Below are positions 10,114 through 19,000 of a DNA stretch of 50,865 bases, piece after piece; the stretch's first letter is position 1; the number at the start of each line of letters is the position of its first letter. The stretch lies in contig NZ_AZDB01000013.1 in NCBI RefSeq assembly GCF_001434585.1, positions 1 through 50,865 of the forward strand. The letters run 5' to 3'. A model generated the notes under the pieces. That model searched no databases and was not told the origin of the DNA. It worked only from the letters and a program-made list of their open reading frames with translations. This DNA is from Companilactobacillus crustorum JCM 15951 (GTDB lineage: Bacteria; Bacillota; Bacilli; Lactobacillales; Lactobacillaceae). The position numbers and the translations under genes are program-made.

Positions 10114-10157
10114 GAGTTTTGTAGATAAAGCCTTTACATAATTGGAGGAATTTCGAA

Positions 10158-11576
10158 ATGGCCTATAAAACAATCAATCCATATACAAATGAACTTGTTA
10201 AATCATATCCAGATGCTACTTCAGAACAAATAGAGCATGCATTGAAAACTGGAAATGAATTATATAAAAAGTGGCGTGATGAACCCGTTATAAGTCGTGC
10301 TGCAACCTTACACAAAATAGCTGAATTATTGAGGAAAAATGCTGATGAATTAGCTAAGATCGCTACTATAGATATGGGAAAGCTTTTATCTGAGGCTAAA
10401 GGAGAAGTTGAACTTTGTGCAATTATCGCTGACTATTATGCTGATAATGGGCCTGAGTTATTAAAACCAACTCCAATAACTAGTCGTAATACAGGTGATG
10501 CCGAAATTCTCCATCAAGCTACTGGTGTTTTGATGATGGTTGAGCCTTGGAATTTCCCTTATTATCAAATTATGCGTGTCTTTGCGCCAAACTTTATGGT
10601 TGGAAATCCAATGATTTTAAAACATGCTTCTAATACACCCGGTTCAGCAGCAGCTTTCGAAAAAATTGTTCAAGAAGCAGGTGCCCCAGAAGGAAGCTTG
10701 ACCAATCTATTTGCTAGTTATGATCAAGTTAGTGAGATTATTGTCGATCCTAGAGTTCAAGGAGTTGCTTTGACTGGTTCTAAACGTGGCGGTCAATCTG
10801 TTGCTGAGACGGCTGGAAGAAACTTGAAGAAGAATTCAATGGAACTAGGTGGTTCCGACGCCTTTGTAGTTTTATCGGACGCTGATGTTGATAAGGCGGT
10901 TGATTTGGCATGGCGAGTAAGAATTTATAACGCTGGACAGGTCTGCACCTCTGCAAAAAGATTTATTGTTGCGGATAATTTATACGATGAATTTTTGAAG
11001 AAATTAAAAGCTAATTTTGAAAAGTTAGTGCCAGGAGATCCAATGGACCCTAAGACAACAATTGCTCCAATGAACTCCAAGCGAGCTAAAGAGAAGCTTC
11101 AAGGTCAAATTGATAAGGCAGTTGCTGGTGGCGCTAAGGTTTATTACGGCAATCAGCCAATCAATTTGCCAGGTCAGTTTATTCAACCAACCATTTTGAC
11201 AGATATAACTTCTGATAATCCTGAATTTTATAATGAAATGTTTGGACCAGTAGCTCAAGTATTTAAAGTCGATTCAGACCAAGCAGCAATTGACTTGGCT
11301 AATGATTCTGAATTGGGTCTAGGAGGCATTGTTGTTTCAGCTGATCCTCAACATGGTAAAACTATTGCTGAGAAGATTGAAACTGGTATGGTTTTTGTTA
11401 ATTCATTCTTGGTCTCACTACCTGAATTGCCATTTGGTGGCGTTAAAGGTTCAGGTTATGGTCGTGAAATGAGTCAATTAGGATTAACAGCTTTTACGAA
11501 CGAAAAGTTGGTTGTAACAGCTCAAGAACCTGATTGGAATAATCCTGCCGGTGGATTAGCAATCTTTAAAAAATAA
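10158..11576 (+). CDS. NAD(P)-dependent aldehyde dehydrogenase (succinate-semialdehyde dehydrogenase-like)
   Basis: Oxidises an aldehyde to a carboxylate. The 472-residue protein has the family landmarks: EPWNFPYYQ (substrate/cofactor loop), NPMILKHAS, the SMELGGSDAF glutamate motif, and the nucleophile Cys263 in GQVCTSAKR. The C-terminal PFGGVKGSGYGREM is intact. Closest in style to GabD-type enzymes of lactobacilli, but no GABA genes lie nearby, so the in vivo aldehyde is uncertain. GGAGGAA precedes the ATG. A terminator-like hairpin follows 30 bases after the stop and overlaps the control region of the next gene. Confidence 0.85.
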   Translation: MAYKTINPYTNELVKSYPDATSEQIEHALKTGNELYKKWRDEPVISRAATLHKIAELLRKNADELAKIATIDMGKLLSEAKGEVELCAIIADYYADNGPELLKPTPITSRNTGDAEILHQATGVLMMVEPWNFPYYQIMRVFAPNFMVGNPMILKHASNTPGSAAAFEKIVQEAGAPEGSLTNLFASYDQVSEIIVDPRVQGVALTGSKRGGQSVAETAGRNLKKNSMELGGSDAFVVLSDADVDKAVDLAWRVRIYNAGQVCTSAKRFIVADNLYDEFLKKLKANFEKLVPGDPMDPKTTIAPMNSKRAKEKLQGQIDKAVAGGAKVYYGNQPINLPGQFIQPTILTDITSDNPEFYNEMFGPVAQVFKVDSDQAAIDLANDSELGLGGIVVSADPQHGKTIAEKIETGMVFVNSFLVSLPELPFGGVKGSGYGREMSQLGLTAFTNEKLVVTAQEPDWNNPAGGLAIFKK

Positions 11577-11589
11577 ATATAATAGTTTG

Positions 11590-11603
11590 TGAAAACATTT
11601 ACA
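11590..11603 (+). promoter_or_regulatory. Weak cre-like site over the nitroreductase -35
   Basis: TGAAAACATTTACA matches the cre consensus except CA in place of the central CG. It overlaps the proposed -35 box (11598-11603), so CcpA could repress the promoter there. Confidence 0.3.
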
Positions 11604-11626
11604 TAGAAACATCTCCGTGTTAAAGT
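11598..11626 (+). promoter_or_regulatory. Nitroreductase promoter inside a terminator hairpin
   Basis: TTTACA (11598-11603), 17 bases, TAAAGT (11621-11626). The spacer contains the 5' arm (11607-11616) of the hairpin whose 3' arm holds the ribosome site. A transcript starting near 11633 would lack that 5' arm. Confidence 0.45.
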
Positions 11627-11672
11627 TAATTCGATGTTAATCAAATCGAGCTTTATTTGGAGATGTTTTTTT
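11607..11672 (+). terminator. Terminator hairpin carrying the nitroreductase ribosome site
   Basis: AAACATCTCC (11607-11616) pairs with GGAGATGTTT (11659-11668), with inner pairings TAAAG/CTTTA and TCGAT/ATCGA, then seven T ending at 11672. It would terminate transcripts from the aldehyde dehydrogenase gene. GGAGATG in the 3' arm is also the Shine-Dalgarno site for the ATG at 11673. Confidence 0.65.
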
Positions 11673-12320
11673 ATGGATGAAACTAAGAATATGGTAAATA
11701 ACGATTTTAAAGATATTATGTTGAATCGACACTCATATCGTAACTTCAAAAAAGACGTAAAAATCTCTCGTGAAGAATTGTCAGAGATGTTAGAAGAGGC
11801 AATTACGGCACCCTCAGCTTGCAACTTGCAATCATGGCATTTTGTAGTCTGTGATGATGCTGAAGGCAAACAAAAAGCTCATTCAGTAGTCATGCCCTTT
11901 AATTATCCTCAAGTAGATAGTGCTTCAGCCATTATTTTTGTTTTGGGGGATACGCAGTCACATTATAAGTATCGCGATGTTTGGAATAAGGCTTGTGAAA
12001 ATGGTCAAATCAGTCCTGAAGAACGGGATAAAGTCTTTAAGACATTCTTGCCATTGTATGAGCATGCTGATAGAAGCTTTCTTGAAAAAGATGCTACTAT
12101 TGACGGCAGCATGGCTGCAATGCAGTTGCTTTTGACTGCTCGGGCTCATGGCTATGAAGCTAACCCAATGTCTGGTTATTATTTTGATAAAGTTGCTTCA
12201 ACATTAGGACTAGATAGTGAGAGATACATTCCGATTACAGCTGTGGCAATAGGTAAACCTGAGAAAACTTACACTAAATCGGTTCGTTATAACGTTAAAG
12301 ATGTTTCTGAATTTATATAG
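11673..12320 (+). CDS. Nitroreductase-family flavoprotein
   Basis: A predicted FMN-dependent oxidoreductase of 215 residues. The N-terminal RHSYRNFKKDVKI is the classic FMN-phosphate-binding stretch of the family, followed by APSACNLQSWHFVV (FMN contact) and, later, GSMAAMQLLLTARAHGYEANPMSG. Likely acts as an NAD(P)H-dependent reductase of quinones, nitro compounds or flavins. The start at 11673 follows GGAGATG by seven bases; an ATG at 11634 lies in the hairpin loop with no ribosome site. The gene's expression signals overlap an upstream terminator (see findings). Confidence 0.85.
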   Translation: MDETKNMVNNDFKDIMLNRHSYRNFKKDVKISREELSEMLEEAITAPSACNLQSWHFVVCDDAEGKQKAHSVVMPFNYPQVDSASAIIFVLGDTQSHYKYRDVWNKACENGQISPEERDKVFKTFLPLYEHADRSFLEKDATIDGSMAAMQLLLTARAHGYEANPMSGYYFDKVASTLGLDSERYIPITAVAIGKPEKTYTKSVRYNVKDVSEFI

Positions 12321-12330
12321 GTGAAATGAA

Positions 12331-12486
12331 AAGACCATAAATCCACTAAGCTGGTGTGGTTGAAATATGCAATCGTCCACAAAAAATCTGTGGGCCATTG
12401 GAACGTGGTGGACGCGACTTAGAGCTAAGTAGAATAATCACCACTGAGGGCCCACAGATTTTTTACTACCGATTAAATCCATGGTC
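12331..12486 (+). repeat. Structured rod, copy 2 (diverged rod B)
   Basis: Outer pairing GACCAT/ATGGTC (about 12331 and 12480) encloses a rod: 16-bp stem 12381-12396/12449-12464, internal loop ATTGGAAC (12397-12404) against TGAG (12445-12448), inner stem GTGGTG/CACCAC (12405-12410/12439-12444), apical ACTTAG/CTAAGT. Loop sequence matches copies 1 and 3 while both helices have different bases. Lies after the nitroreductase gene and may also work as its terminator (T run 12459-12464). Confidence 0.7.
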
Positions 12487-12514
12487 CTAACATTATTGAA
12501 CAAAATAGTAAATA

Positions 12515-12752
12515 AAAAAAACTGCCACTACTAAGAAATCCAAGCATAGATGTATGTCTGGAATACCTAATGGTGGCAGTTTTTATCTGCTATTTGAATT
12601 TTATAATACTAATTGAACAAAGTAGGAGTCAGTCTGGAGCAAAAAGTGGGAATGCGTTCAGCTATGAGACCATAGTTCCAACAGCATTCCCACTTTTTGT
12701 GGAGGACGGAAGTTTAAACATACTCACACTACAACCAAACTTGAGTAAGAGC
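12515..12752 (+). repeat. Composite structured repeat, copy 3 (short form)
   Basis: Inverted copy of 332-663 without the 94-base insertion. Rod A is 12515-12584 (CTGCCAC ... GTGGCAG plus T run). Rod B has arms 12641-12655/12684-12698 and inner stem CTATG/CATAG (12662-12666/12671-12675). Read on the minus strand, its loop shows TGTTGGAA against CTGAAC. A 90-codon ORF spans it only because the repeat happens to be open; I do not call it a gene. Copies 2 and 3 fill the gene-free stretch 12321-12787. Confidence 0.75.
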
Positions 12753-12787
12753 CCTAAGTTTGAATTTACGATTTTTTTTAGTTGCAA

Positions 12788-14176
12788 TTATTTTTTAACG
12801 GCAGTTTTACGGTTAGAGCGGTGTTCTTTAAAGAAATAAATTAATGTCATAATAACTAAGAAGACAACGCCAACTAGTAAGGAAACGGTAGTTTCAGGGT
12901 TCATGAACATAAATACTAAAATAATTAGTAAAGAAATAATAGCCAAGTAGTTACTAATTGGGAAGAGTGGCATTTTGAAAGGATGATTTTTCATCTTATC
13001 TTTGTTGATCTTTCTAAATCGTAGTTCACTCAAAAGGATAACGAACCATGGCACCATTCCAGGTAAAACACTAGAACTATAAACAATAACGAAAATATTG
13101 TTTGATGTGTGGAAAAAGACTGGTAATGAATAATTCAAAATTAAGCCTAGTAAGATACCTGTCGAAATTGCTAAAACAGGGATATAAGGAACATTATGTC
13201 TAGATAATTTAACGAAAGATTTAGGAAGGTGCTTTTCTAGACCTAGTGTGTATAACATACGACTAGAACTAAAGATACCAGAATTGCAACCAGACATGGC
13301 GGCAGTTAACATAACGAAATTAATAATTTCAGCCGCAAAAGTTATACCAACTTTAGCAAAGGTTTCTACAAAAGGAGAGCCAATTGTTCCTAATTTGTCC
13401 CATGGATAAATAGAAACGATAACAAAAATAGCACCAATGTAAAAAATTAAAATACGTCCAACAATAGAACGAATAGCTTTCACCATATTTTCTTGAGGAT
13501 TCTCGGCTTCACCAGCAGTGATACCGATAACTTCAATACCTTGATAGGATGCTACAACGATAGATAGAGCAAAGATAAAGCCCTTTAATCCACCAGTGAA
13601 GAAACCTCCATGAGTCCAGAGATTACTGATACCGACTGGGTGACCGCCATTGCCAACTCCAAAAAAGATAACGAAGAAACCAAGAATAATCATCATAATA
13701 ATTGTTAAAACTTTAATCAAGGCAAACCAGAACTCAAGCTCACCATAAGCTTTAACAGAAGTTAAATTGGCAACACACAGCGTTACAACGACCACAACAC
13801 CTGCAATCCACTTCGGCATTGTGGGGAACCAAAATTCCAAGTAAGTTCCTACGGCAATAACTTCACTGATACCAACAACTAAGTATTGAAAAACATTGCT
13901 CCAAGCTGTCAGGTAACCAACTACCGGATGCAGATATTCAGTCGCATATTTAGCAAATGATCCTGTGGAAGGATCAACGTAAAGCATTTCCCCGAGAGCA
14001 CGCATAACCATATAAAGGATTAAACCTGCTAAAGCATATGCTAGCAGAACGGAAGGTCCGGTCCATTTAATAGTTGAGGCTGATCCCATAAAGAGACCAA
14101 CTCCAATTGTTCCTCCTAAGGCAATCATTTGCATTTGTCTTGAAGATAAACTTCGACTTAAATTGTCCTTTGCCAT
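12788..14176 (-). CDS. AAT-family amino-acid permease
   Basis: A 12-helix proton-coupled amino-acid importer of 462 residues. The start region RSLSSRQMQMIALGGTIGVGLFMGSA is the standard motif of the AAT branch of APC transporters (AroP, GabP, AnsP, LysP). EYLHPVVGYLTAWS and the cytoplasmic EAENPQENMVKAI loop also fit. Substrate not assignable. I start at the ATG at 14176 (MAKDNLSR), since the eight upstream residues are not family-like; the ribosome site (GGGCGGGA) is modest. Divergent from the Rgg-like gene, no operon partner. Confidence 0.8.
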   Translation of the reverse strand: MAKDNLSRSLSSRQMQMIALGGTIGVGLFMGSASTIKWTGPSVLLAYALAGLILYMVMRALGEMLYVDPSTGSFAKYATEYLHPVVGYLTAWSNVFQYLVVGISEVIAVGTYLEFWFPTMPKWIAGVVVVVTLCVANLTSVKAYGELEFWFALIKVLTIIMMIILGFFVIFFGVGNGGHPVGISNLWTHGGFFTGGLKGFIFALSIVVASYQGIEVIGITAGEAENPQENMVKAIRSIVGRILIFYIGAIFVIVSIYPWDKLGTIGSPFVETFAKVGITFAAEIINFVMLTAAMSGCNSGIFSSSRMLYTLGLEKHLPKSFVKLSRHNVPYIPVLAISTGILLGLILNYSLPVFFHTSNNIFVIVYSSSVLPGMVPWFVILLSELRFRKINKDKMKNHPFKMPLFPISNYLAIISLLIILVFMFMNPETTVSLLVGVVFLVIMTLIYFFKEHRSNRKTAVKK

Positions 14177-14433
14177 ATCAATCCCGCCCTTGGTGTTCAC
14201 TATTAGTGAACAGTTGTATTTTTAACATGGATTATATAATAACGCAGTCTGATGAAAATGTCATATTTTTTTTCAAATACTCAAAATTTATATATTTGTC
14301 GGGTTAATTTATAATAAAAAAAATTATATATCTTGATTCAATATAAATGTTAATATATATATTTACAAAGTATGATATAAATTAGATAATTGTATTGGTA
14401 CCGGAACTGTTTTAATTTAACGAGGATAATACA

Positions 14434-15327
14434 ATGGATGTAAATATTTTTATTGAACGGAGAAAAGCACTGAAGATATCTCAAGTGAAGTTATGCGAAG
14501 GGATTTGTACGCAATCAACATTAAGTAAGTTTGAGAATAACGGTCGAATTCCTTCATTAAGTATTCTTAATAAATTGTGTGGACGATTAGGCCTTTCAGT
14601 AGATGATCTATATAAAAATACTACAGCATCAACAACACATATGCGGACAGTTTTAGATCGAATTGAGAGTAAGCTAATGATGAAGGATTATCCTACAGTT
14701 AAAGAAAATTTGAATGAAATCAATAGCAATGAGATAAATAATGATGAATTAAAGATGCAATTTTATTATCAAAAGGGATTAGTAAATGTTTTAACTGATG
14801 AAAAAATAACTGATTCCTACTATTATTTTTCTCAAATTTTAGATGACTTGGATGATAAACATCAAACAATTTATACGTATCTTTCTTATGCTGGTTTAGG
14901 AACGGCTTATTTAAAGAACAATCAAAAAGAAAAAGCTCAATTTTATTTTGAGAAAATCTTGGATTATATTAATTATCATAAGGAAGAAACTTTTCAAAAG
15001 AAGAATGTTAATATTTATTTGAGAATTTTGACGATTGTTTATTATACGGCAGAGTTTTATATTGAAGATCACAATTATGAAATTAGTTCAGAATTGGTTA
15101 ATAGAGGTATCAAACTCTGCTCTGAACAACATATAACCTACTATTTGCCACGTTTGAAACTGTCAGCAGCAAAAGTAGCTATTGGTCAAAATAAATCTAA
15201 TAAGGTTGTTATAAATCTACTGACAGAATGCGCAGCTTTTGCCAGAATCAATCACAACAAAGCCATCGAGCTAGAGGCTAAGGCTTTGATAAAAGAGTAT
15301 CAAGATCAAGTGAACAAGGAACATTAG
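14434..15327 (+). CDS. Rgg/PlcR-like transcriptional regulator
   Basis: 297 residues: an N-terminal XRE helix-turn-helix (ERRKALKISQVKLCEGICTQSTLSKFE, residues 8-35) followed by an all-helical TPR-like region to the end, the layout of Rgg/MutR/PlcR-type regulators, many of which bind short peptide pheromones. No pheromone-like small ORF was found next to it, so it may respond to another ligand or a distant peptide. CGAGGATAA precedes the ATG. It is convergent with the adhesin gene (shared terminator), and divergent from the permease at 12788, which is one possible target. Confidence 0.7.
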   Translation: MDVNIFIERRKALKISQVKLCEGICTQSTLSKFENNGRIPSLSILNKLCGRLGLSVDDLYKNTTASTTHMRTVLDRIESKLMMKDYPTVKENLNEINSNEINNDELKMQFYYQKGLVNVLTDEKITDSYYYFSQILDDLDDKHQTIYTYLSYAGLGTAYLKNNQKEKAQFYFEKILDYINYHKEETFQKKNVNIYLRILTIVYYTAEFYIEDHNYEISSELVNRGIKLCSEQHITYYLPRLKLSAAKVAIGQNKSNKVVINLLTECAAFARINHNKAIELEAKALIKEYQDQVNKEH

Positions 15328-15352
15328 ATACATTTGATTAAAATGTATAACA

Positions 15353-15390
15353 AAAAGGGCAGTAATCCAGTTTTGGACTACTGCTCTTTT
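15353..15390. terminator. Bidirectional terminator
   Basis: AAAAGGGCAGTA(A)TCCA gttt TGGA(C)TACTGCTCTTTT hairpin between the regulator and the converging adhesin gene. Confidence 0.8.
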
Positions 15391-15401
15391 GTTGTGAACT
15401 A

Positions 15402-18400
15402 TTAAGCATTTTTTCTTCTAAAGATAAATATTGAGGTGAGACCTAAAATAATAAATCCAATGATTGTATAAGCGATGTTAATTGCTTGGGCTCCAGTTTG
15501 AGGCAATCTATCGTAATTAGTATCAGGTGTACTTGGAACGAAAGGATTACTTGGGGGATTATCAGAGTTATTAGAGTTACTAGGATTACCAGGGTTAGCG
15601 GGTGTCTTAGAAGTATGAATGTTAGTAATAACAATATTATTACTATTGGTGATTTGACTAGTTGTATAGCCTGCAACACTATCTTCTTGAACTGTATAGT
15701 TATTGTTCTTATCAAGATTATTCCAAGTATATGACCAGTTATTTTGAGAATTTAAGGAAATAGCATCGCCAAATGCAACACCATTTTTAAATAGATGAAC
15801 GATAACTTTATTTGGACGGATATTGTCTTCGTTATTATTATCATTCCAAATTTTTGTAACGTGAAGACTAGTTTTGTCGTTGGTTGGAGTAACTGGGGTC
15901 TTGGAAGTTTGGGTATTTGTAATAGTAAAATCGGTGTCGCTATTTTTAGTGATATTAGTTGAATAATTGCTTACGGAATCTTCAGAGATGGTATAGATTT
16001 TATCTTTATCAAGATCAGTAAAGGAACCTCGCCATTTATTATTAGCGTTTAAAATAACAGATTTGCCAGTATCTTTATTGTCAGCAAATAAATGAACAAC
16101 AACTTTGTCAGGGCGAAGATTATCTTTATTGTTATTATCAGCCCAAACTTTATTAATGTTTAAATGAGTTTTGTCATCTGATGGAGTAACTGGTGTTTTA
16201 GGTGTGTGAGTATTTGTAATAGTAAAATCAGTGTCGCTGTTCTTAGTGATCTTAGTGGAATAGTTATTTACGGAATCTTCGTTGACTGTATAAGCTGGAC
16301 CTTTATCAAGGTCAGTAAAGGAACCCTTCCAGCTATTGTCAGCAGTTAAAGTAACGGATTTGCCAGTATCTTTATTGTCAGCAAACAAATGAACAACAAC
16401 TTTGTCAGGACGAAGATTATCTTTATTGTTATTATCATTCCAAATCTTCTGGACGTTTAAAGAAGTTTTGTCACCTGCTGGAGTAGTAGGGGTGTTGGTA
16501 ATAGTTGCTTGAGTTTGACTGTCATTGTATGTGATGGCTGAAGTATATCCAGCAACTTTAATTTCTTTTACAGAATATTTTATGGCACCATTATCATCAG
16601 ATTCTGGTAAATTTTCCCAAGTGTGAGACCAAGACGTCTTGTCACTCAAGGTAATTGGAGCACCAGAGGCAACGCCATTGGCTAAAAGTTGTACTTGAAC
16701 ATCAGGGTGATTTTTAACGGTATCATTATCGGCCCAAACTTTTGTGGCCTTAAAACTGGTTGTTTTATCATCGATATTATCCAAAGTATTAGTGATAGTT
16801 TCGTTCGTGCCATCAGCATCTATAGTATCTTTTTCGCTGTAGTCAGTGGGAACGGAAACTTCCTTGGCAGAGTACTTAATTTCTTTGTTCTTATCATCGT
16901 ACTTAGGCAGTTTGTTAGTTGGATCAGCTGGTTTGGTAGGGTCTTCGTCCAAAACAGCACCAAATTTATGACTCCAGTGATTAGCCTCATTTAAAGTAAC
17001 TGGTTCTCCAAGTGGTTTGTCACCCTCACCATTATCGTTGGCATAAAGTTGTACTTTAACTTCGGTTGGGCGATTCTTATTGTTGTTATCATTCCAATCC
17101 TTAGTGACGGTTAGGGATGTGGCTAGTTTGTTATAGATAGTTATATCAGTACGCGCACCATTACTGTTGTCTTTTTGAAGTTCGAAATATTCGGCAGGCA
17201 TAGAAGACTTATTATCCGCTGTAGCAATACTTCCGGAGTAATACCAATGACCAGTCGGACTGACTGGAACGTTCTTAAAAATTCCTGACCAGTTATTAGA
17301 ATCATCTAGAGTTAATTGTTTAATACTTGGGTCAATGCTCGATACATTATTATGCTTGTCATCGTACAAATTCACAAAAATTTGTTTGGGTCTATTTGGA
17401 TTATTATTGTCGACCCAAACTTTCTTAACTTTCATATCTTTACGTATCGATTTAGAAATATTGGTTATATCATAGTTGGTCGAGTCTGATACAGAAACAA
17501 ACCCGTCAATGGGAACTTCTTGAACGGTATATTTATACGCATTACCATTACTGTCGTATTTTGGTAAATTATTAAAAGCGTATGACCAATTACTGTCTGC
17601 GGTAACGGTTTGTTGAGCATAATGTGTAGCAGCGTTACCATTTTGAATTAGGTTGATAGTGACAGAATCAGGTAATTTAGTATCTGGGAGAACCTGCCAT
17701 AATTTATGTCCCATAATGGAAGTGACTTGGTCACTTGTACGAGCGTCACTTCCTAAAGTTGTATAGGCTTGATTAACAGTGTAATTGGATATTTCATCCT
17801 TATTAGATAATAAATCACCGGTATTAGCGTATGAAGATAATTTATTATCAGTGTCAGTGATACTTGTGTAATATTCAATCATTGCTGGTTGAGTTAAAGT
17901 ACCGAAATTGACAGTGAAACCATTAGCATCGGTAGTTGCTTTAAGATCGGAAAACTTATTGTCAGTTTTATCTTCAGTTAGAGTACCCGCAGTATAATCA
18001 GGTGTGGCAGAGTATATTGTTATTGGATGTTCAGCATCGTTTAAAAGCGCTTGATCATGACCAATAGTGTCTTTATAAATGGCATCATTAATTTTTTCAC
18101 CTTTATAATTGACACGAACGACCCAGTGAATAGTATTTCCATGTATATCCTCGAAAGTTCCATTCTTACCAATAAGTTCTTTTGGATCAAGTGGCTGACC
18201 GGGGTCAGGGTTGACCGTAGAGCTGGTAGTTGAATCATTGTCATTGATTGCTTCTCCAGTTACATTCCAATCTATTGGGACTTTAGTATTTTGACTTACT
18301 TGAGTTGTATCCCAACGTGTACCAACATAAATAGAACCAGTAACAGTATCATTTTTTGATTTGTTAGCAGCGTATTTGTTAAAGACGACTGTTACTTGTC

Positions 18401-18839
18401 GCTTTGCTTTACTCAAACTTGCTGTACCAATTTGGTTACCACCAGCAAGTTCGGTAACTGGAACATTTTTTTGATCACCAGTTATTGTGAGCTGTTTTGG
18501 AACATCGAATGTCATGGTATCGCCTTCGTTGACACCACCAGTTGGAGTAGCAAATTCCCAATAAGCAGTAATATCTTCATAAAGATTAAAAGAGGATTGA
18601 GGTTTTTTATCCGCATTTAGTAGTTGAACTTTAGTAACCAGCTGACTTCCCCAGTCCTTTTTAGTAGTTGGAGTAGTTGCTGCTGTACCAGAACCTCCAG
18701 TAGAATCATCAGAATTCGCTTGAGAGGCAACAGGTGTATCTGTTCCCTCTGCAGCATTAACCACATTTATTGAACTAGTCATAAAAATAGATAGAACTAT
18801 GATTAGCAGATTAAATATGTTATTTCCCTTTTTAAACAT
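15402..18839 (-). CDS. LPXTG-anchored Cna-B repeat adhesin
   Basis: A 1145-residue cell-wall surface protein. The signal peptide ends near residue 29 (SINVVNAAEG). A Ser/Thr-rich linker is followed by an adhesin-type N-terminal region (about 60-360; DWGSQLVTKVQLLN, YWEFATPTGG, then DIHGNTIHWVVRVNYKG). Seven Cna-B type beta-sandwich domains follow, each opening with a T-K-x-W-x-D-N-N type strand. Domains 5 and 6 are nearly identical, also in DNA (about 15874-16160 and 16170-16460). A Pro/Asn/Ser-rich wall spacer leads to LPQTG at 1112-1116, a membrane helix and RRKNA. Cna-B domains usually form internal isopeptide bonds; the ligand is unknown. GGGGGGA precedes the ATG. No sortase gene is in the window. 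Confidence 0.9.
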   Translation of the reverse strand: MFKKGNNIFNLLIIVLSIFMTSSINVVNAAEGTDTPVASQANSDDSTGGSGTAATTPTTKKDWGSQLVTKVQLLNADKKPQSSFNLYEDITAYWEFATPTGGVNEGDTMTFDVPKQLTITGDQKNVPVTELAGGNQIGTASLSKAKRQVTVVFNKYAANKSKNDTVTGSIYVGTRWDTTQVSQNTKVPIDWNVTGEAINDNDSTTSSTVNPDPGQPLDPKELIGKNGTFEDIHGNTIHWVVRVNYKGEKINDAIYKDTIGHDQALLNDAEHPITIYSATPDYTAGTLTEDKTDNKFSDLKATTDANGFTVNFGTLTQPAMIEYYTSITDTDNKLSSYANTGDLLSNKDEISNYTVNQAYTTLGSDARTSDQVTSIMGHKLWQVLPDTKLPDSVTINLIQNGNAATHYAQQTVTADSNWSYAFNNLPKYDSNGNAYKYTVQEVPIDGFVSVSDSTNYDITNISKSIRKDMKVKKVWVDNNNPNRPKQIFVNLYDDKHNNVSSIDPSIKQLTLDDSNNWSGIFKNVPVSPTGHWYYSGSIATADNKSSMPAEYFELQKDNSNGARTDITIYNKLATSLTVTKDWNDNNNKNRPTEVKVQLYANDNGEGDKPLGEPVTLNEANHWSHKFGAVLDEDPTKPADPTNKLPKYDDKNKEIKYSAKEVSVPTDYSEKDTIDADGTNETITNTLDNIDDKTTSFKATKVWADNDTVKNHPDVQVQLLANGVASGAPITLSDKTSWSHTWENLPESDDNGAIKYSVKEIKVAGYTSAITYNDSQTQATITNTPTTPAGDKTSLNVQKIWNDNNNKDNLRPDKVVVHLFADNKDTGKSVTLTADNSWKGSFTDLDKGPAYTVNEDSVNNYSTKITKNSDTDFTITNTHTPKTPVTPSDDKTHLNINKVWADNNNKDNLRPDKVVVHLFADNKDTGKSVILNANNKWRGSFTDLDKDKIYTISEDSVSNYSTNITKNSDTDFTITNTQTSKTPVTPTNDKTSLHVTKIWNDNNNEDNIRPNKVIVHLFKNGVAFGDAISLNSQNNWSYTWNNLDKNNNYTVQEDSVAGYTTSQITNSNNIVITNIHTSKTPANPGNPSNSNNSDNPPSNPFVPSTPDTNYDRLPQTGAQAINIAYTIIGFIILGLTSIFIFRRKNA

Positions 18840-19000
18840 ATTTAAATCCCCCCTAATTTATATAAAAAAAATTAAAAGTATATATATACCCGTCTATAAT
18901 GATACTACTTTTATAGATATAGTTATATTTGCCAGGCAACCTTAAATTTTACGTTTACTGTATTATAATTGGGCTATTAGTCAGGTTTTGGAGGAGAATT

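Noticed and set aside
14201-14433. Small pheromone gene for the Rgg-like regulator
   Set aside because: No short ORF with ribosome site and hydrophobic C-terminus found on either strand here or at 15328-15401.
18929-19000. Longer sufC start at 18929
   Set aside because: It would run through the probable -10 box at 18964 and has no ribosome site; GGAGGAG fits the ATG at 19001.
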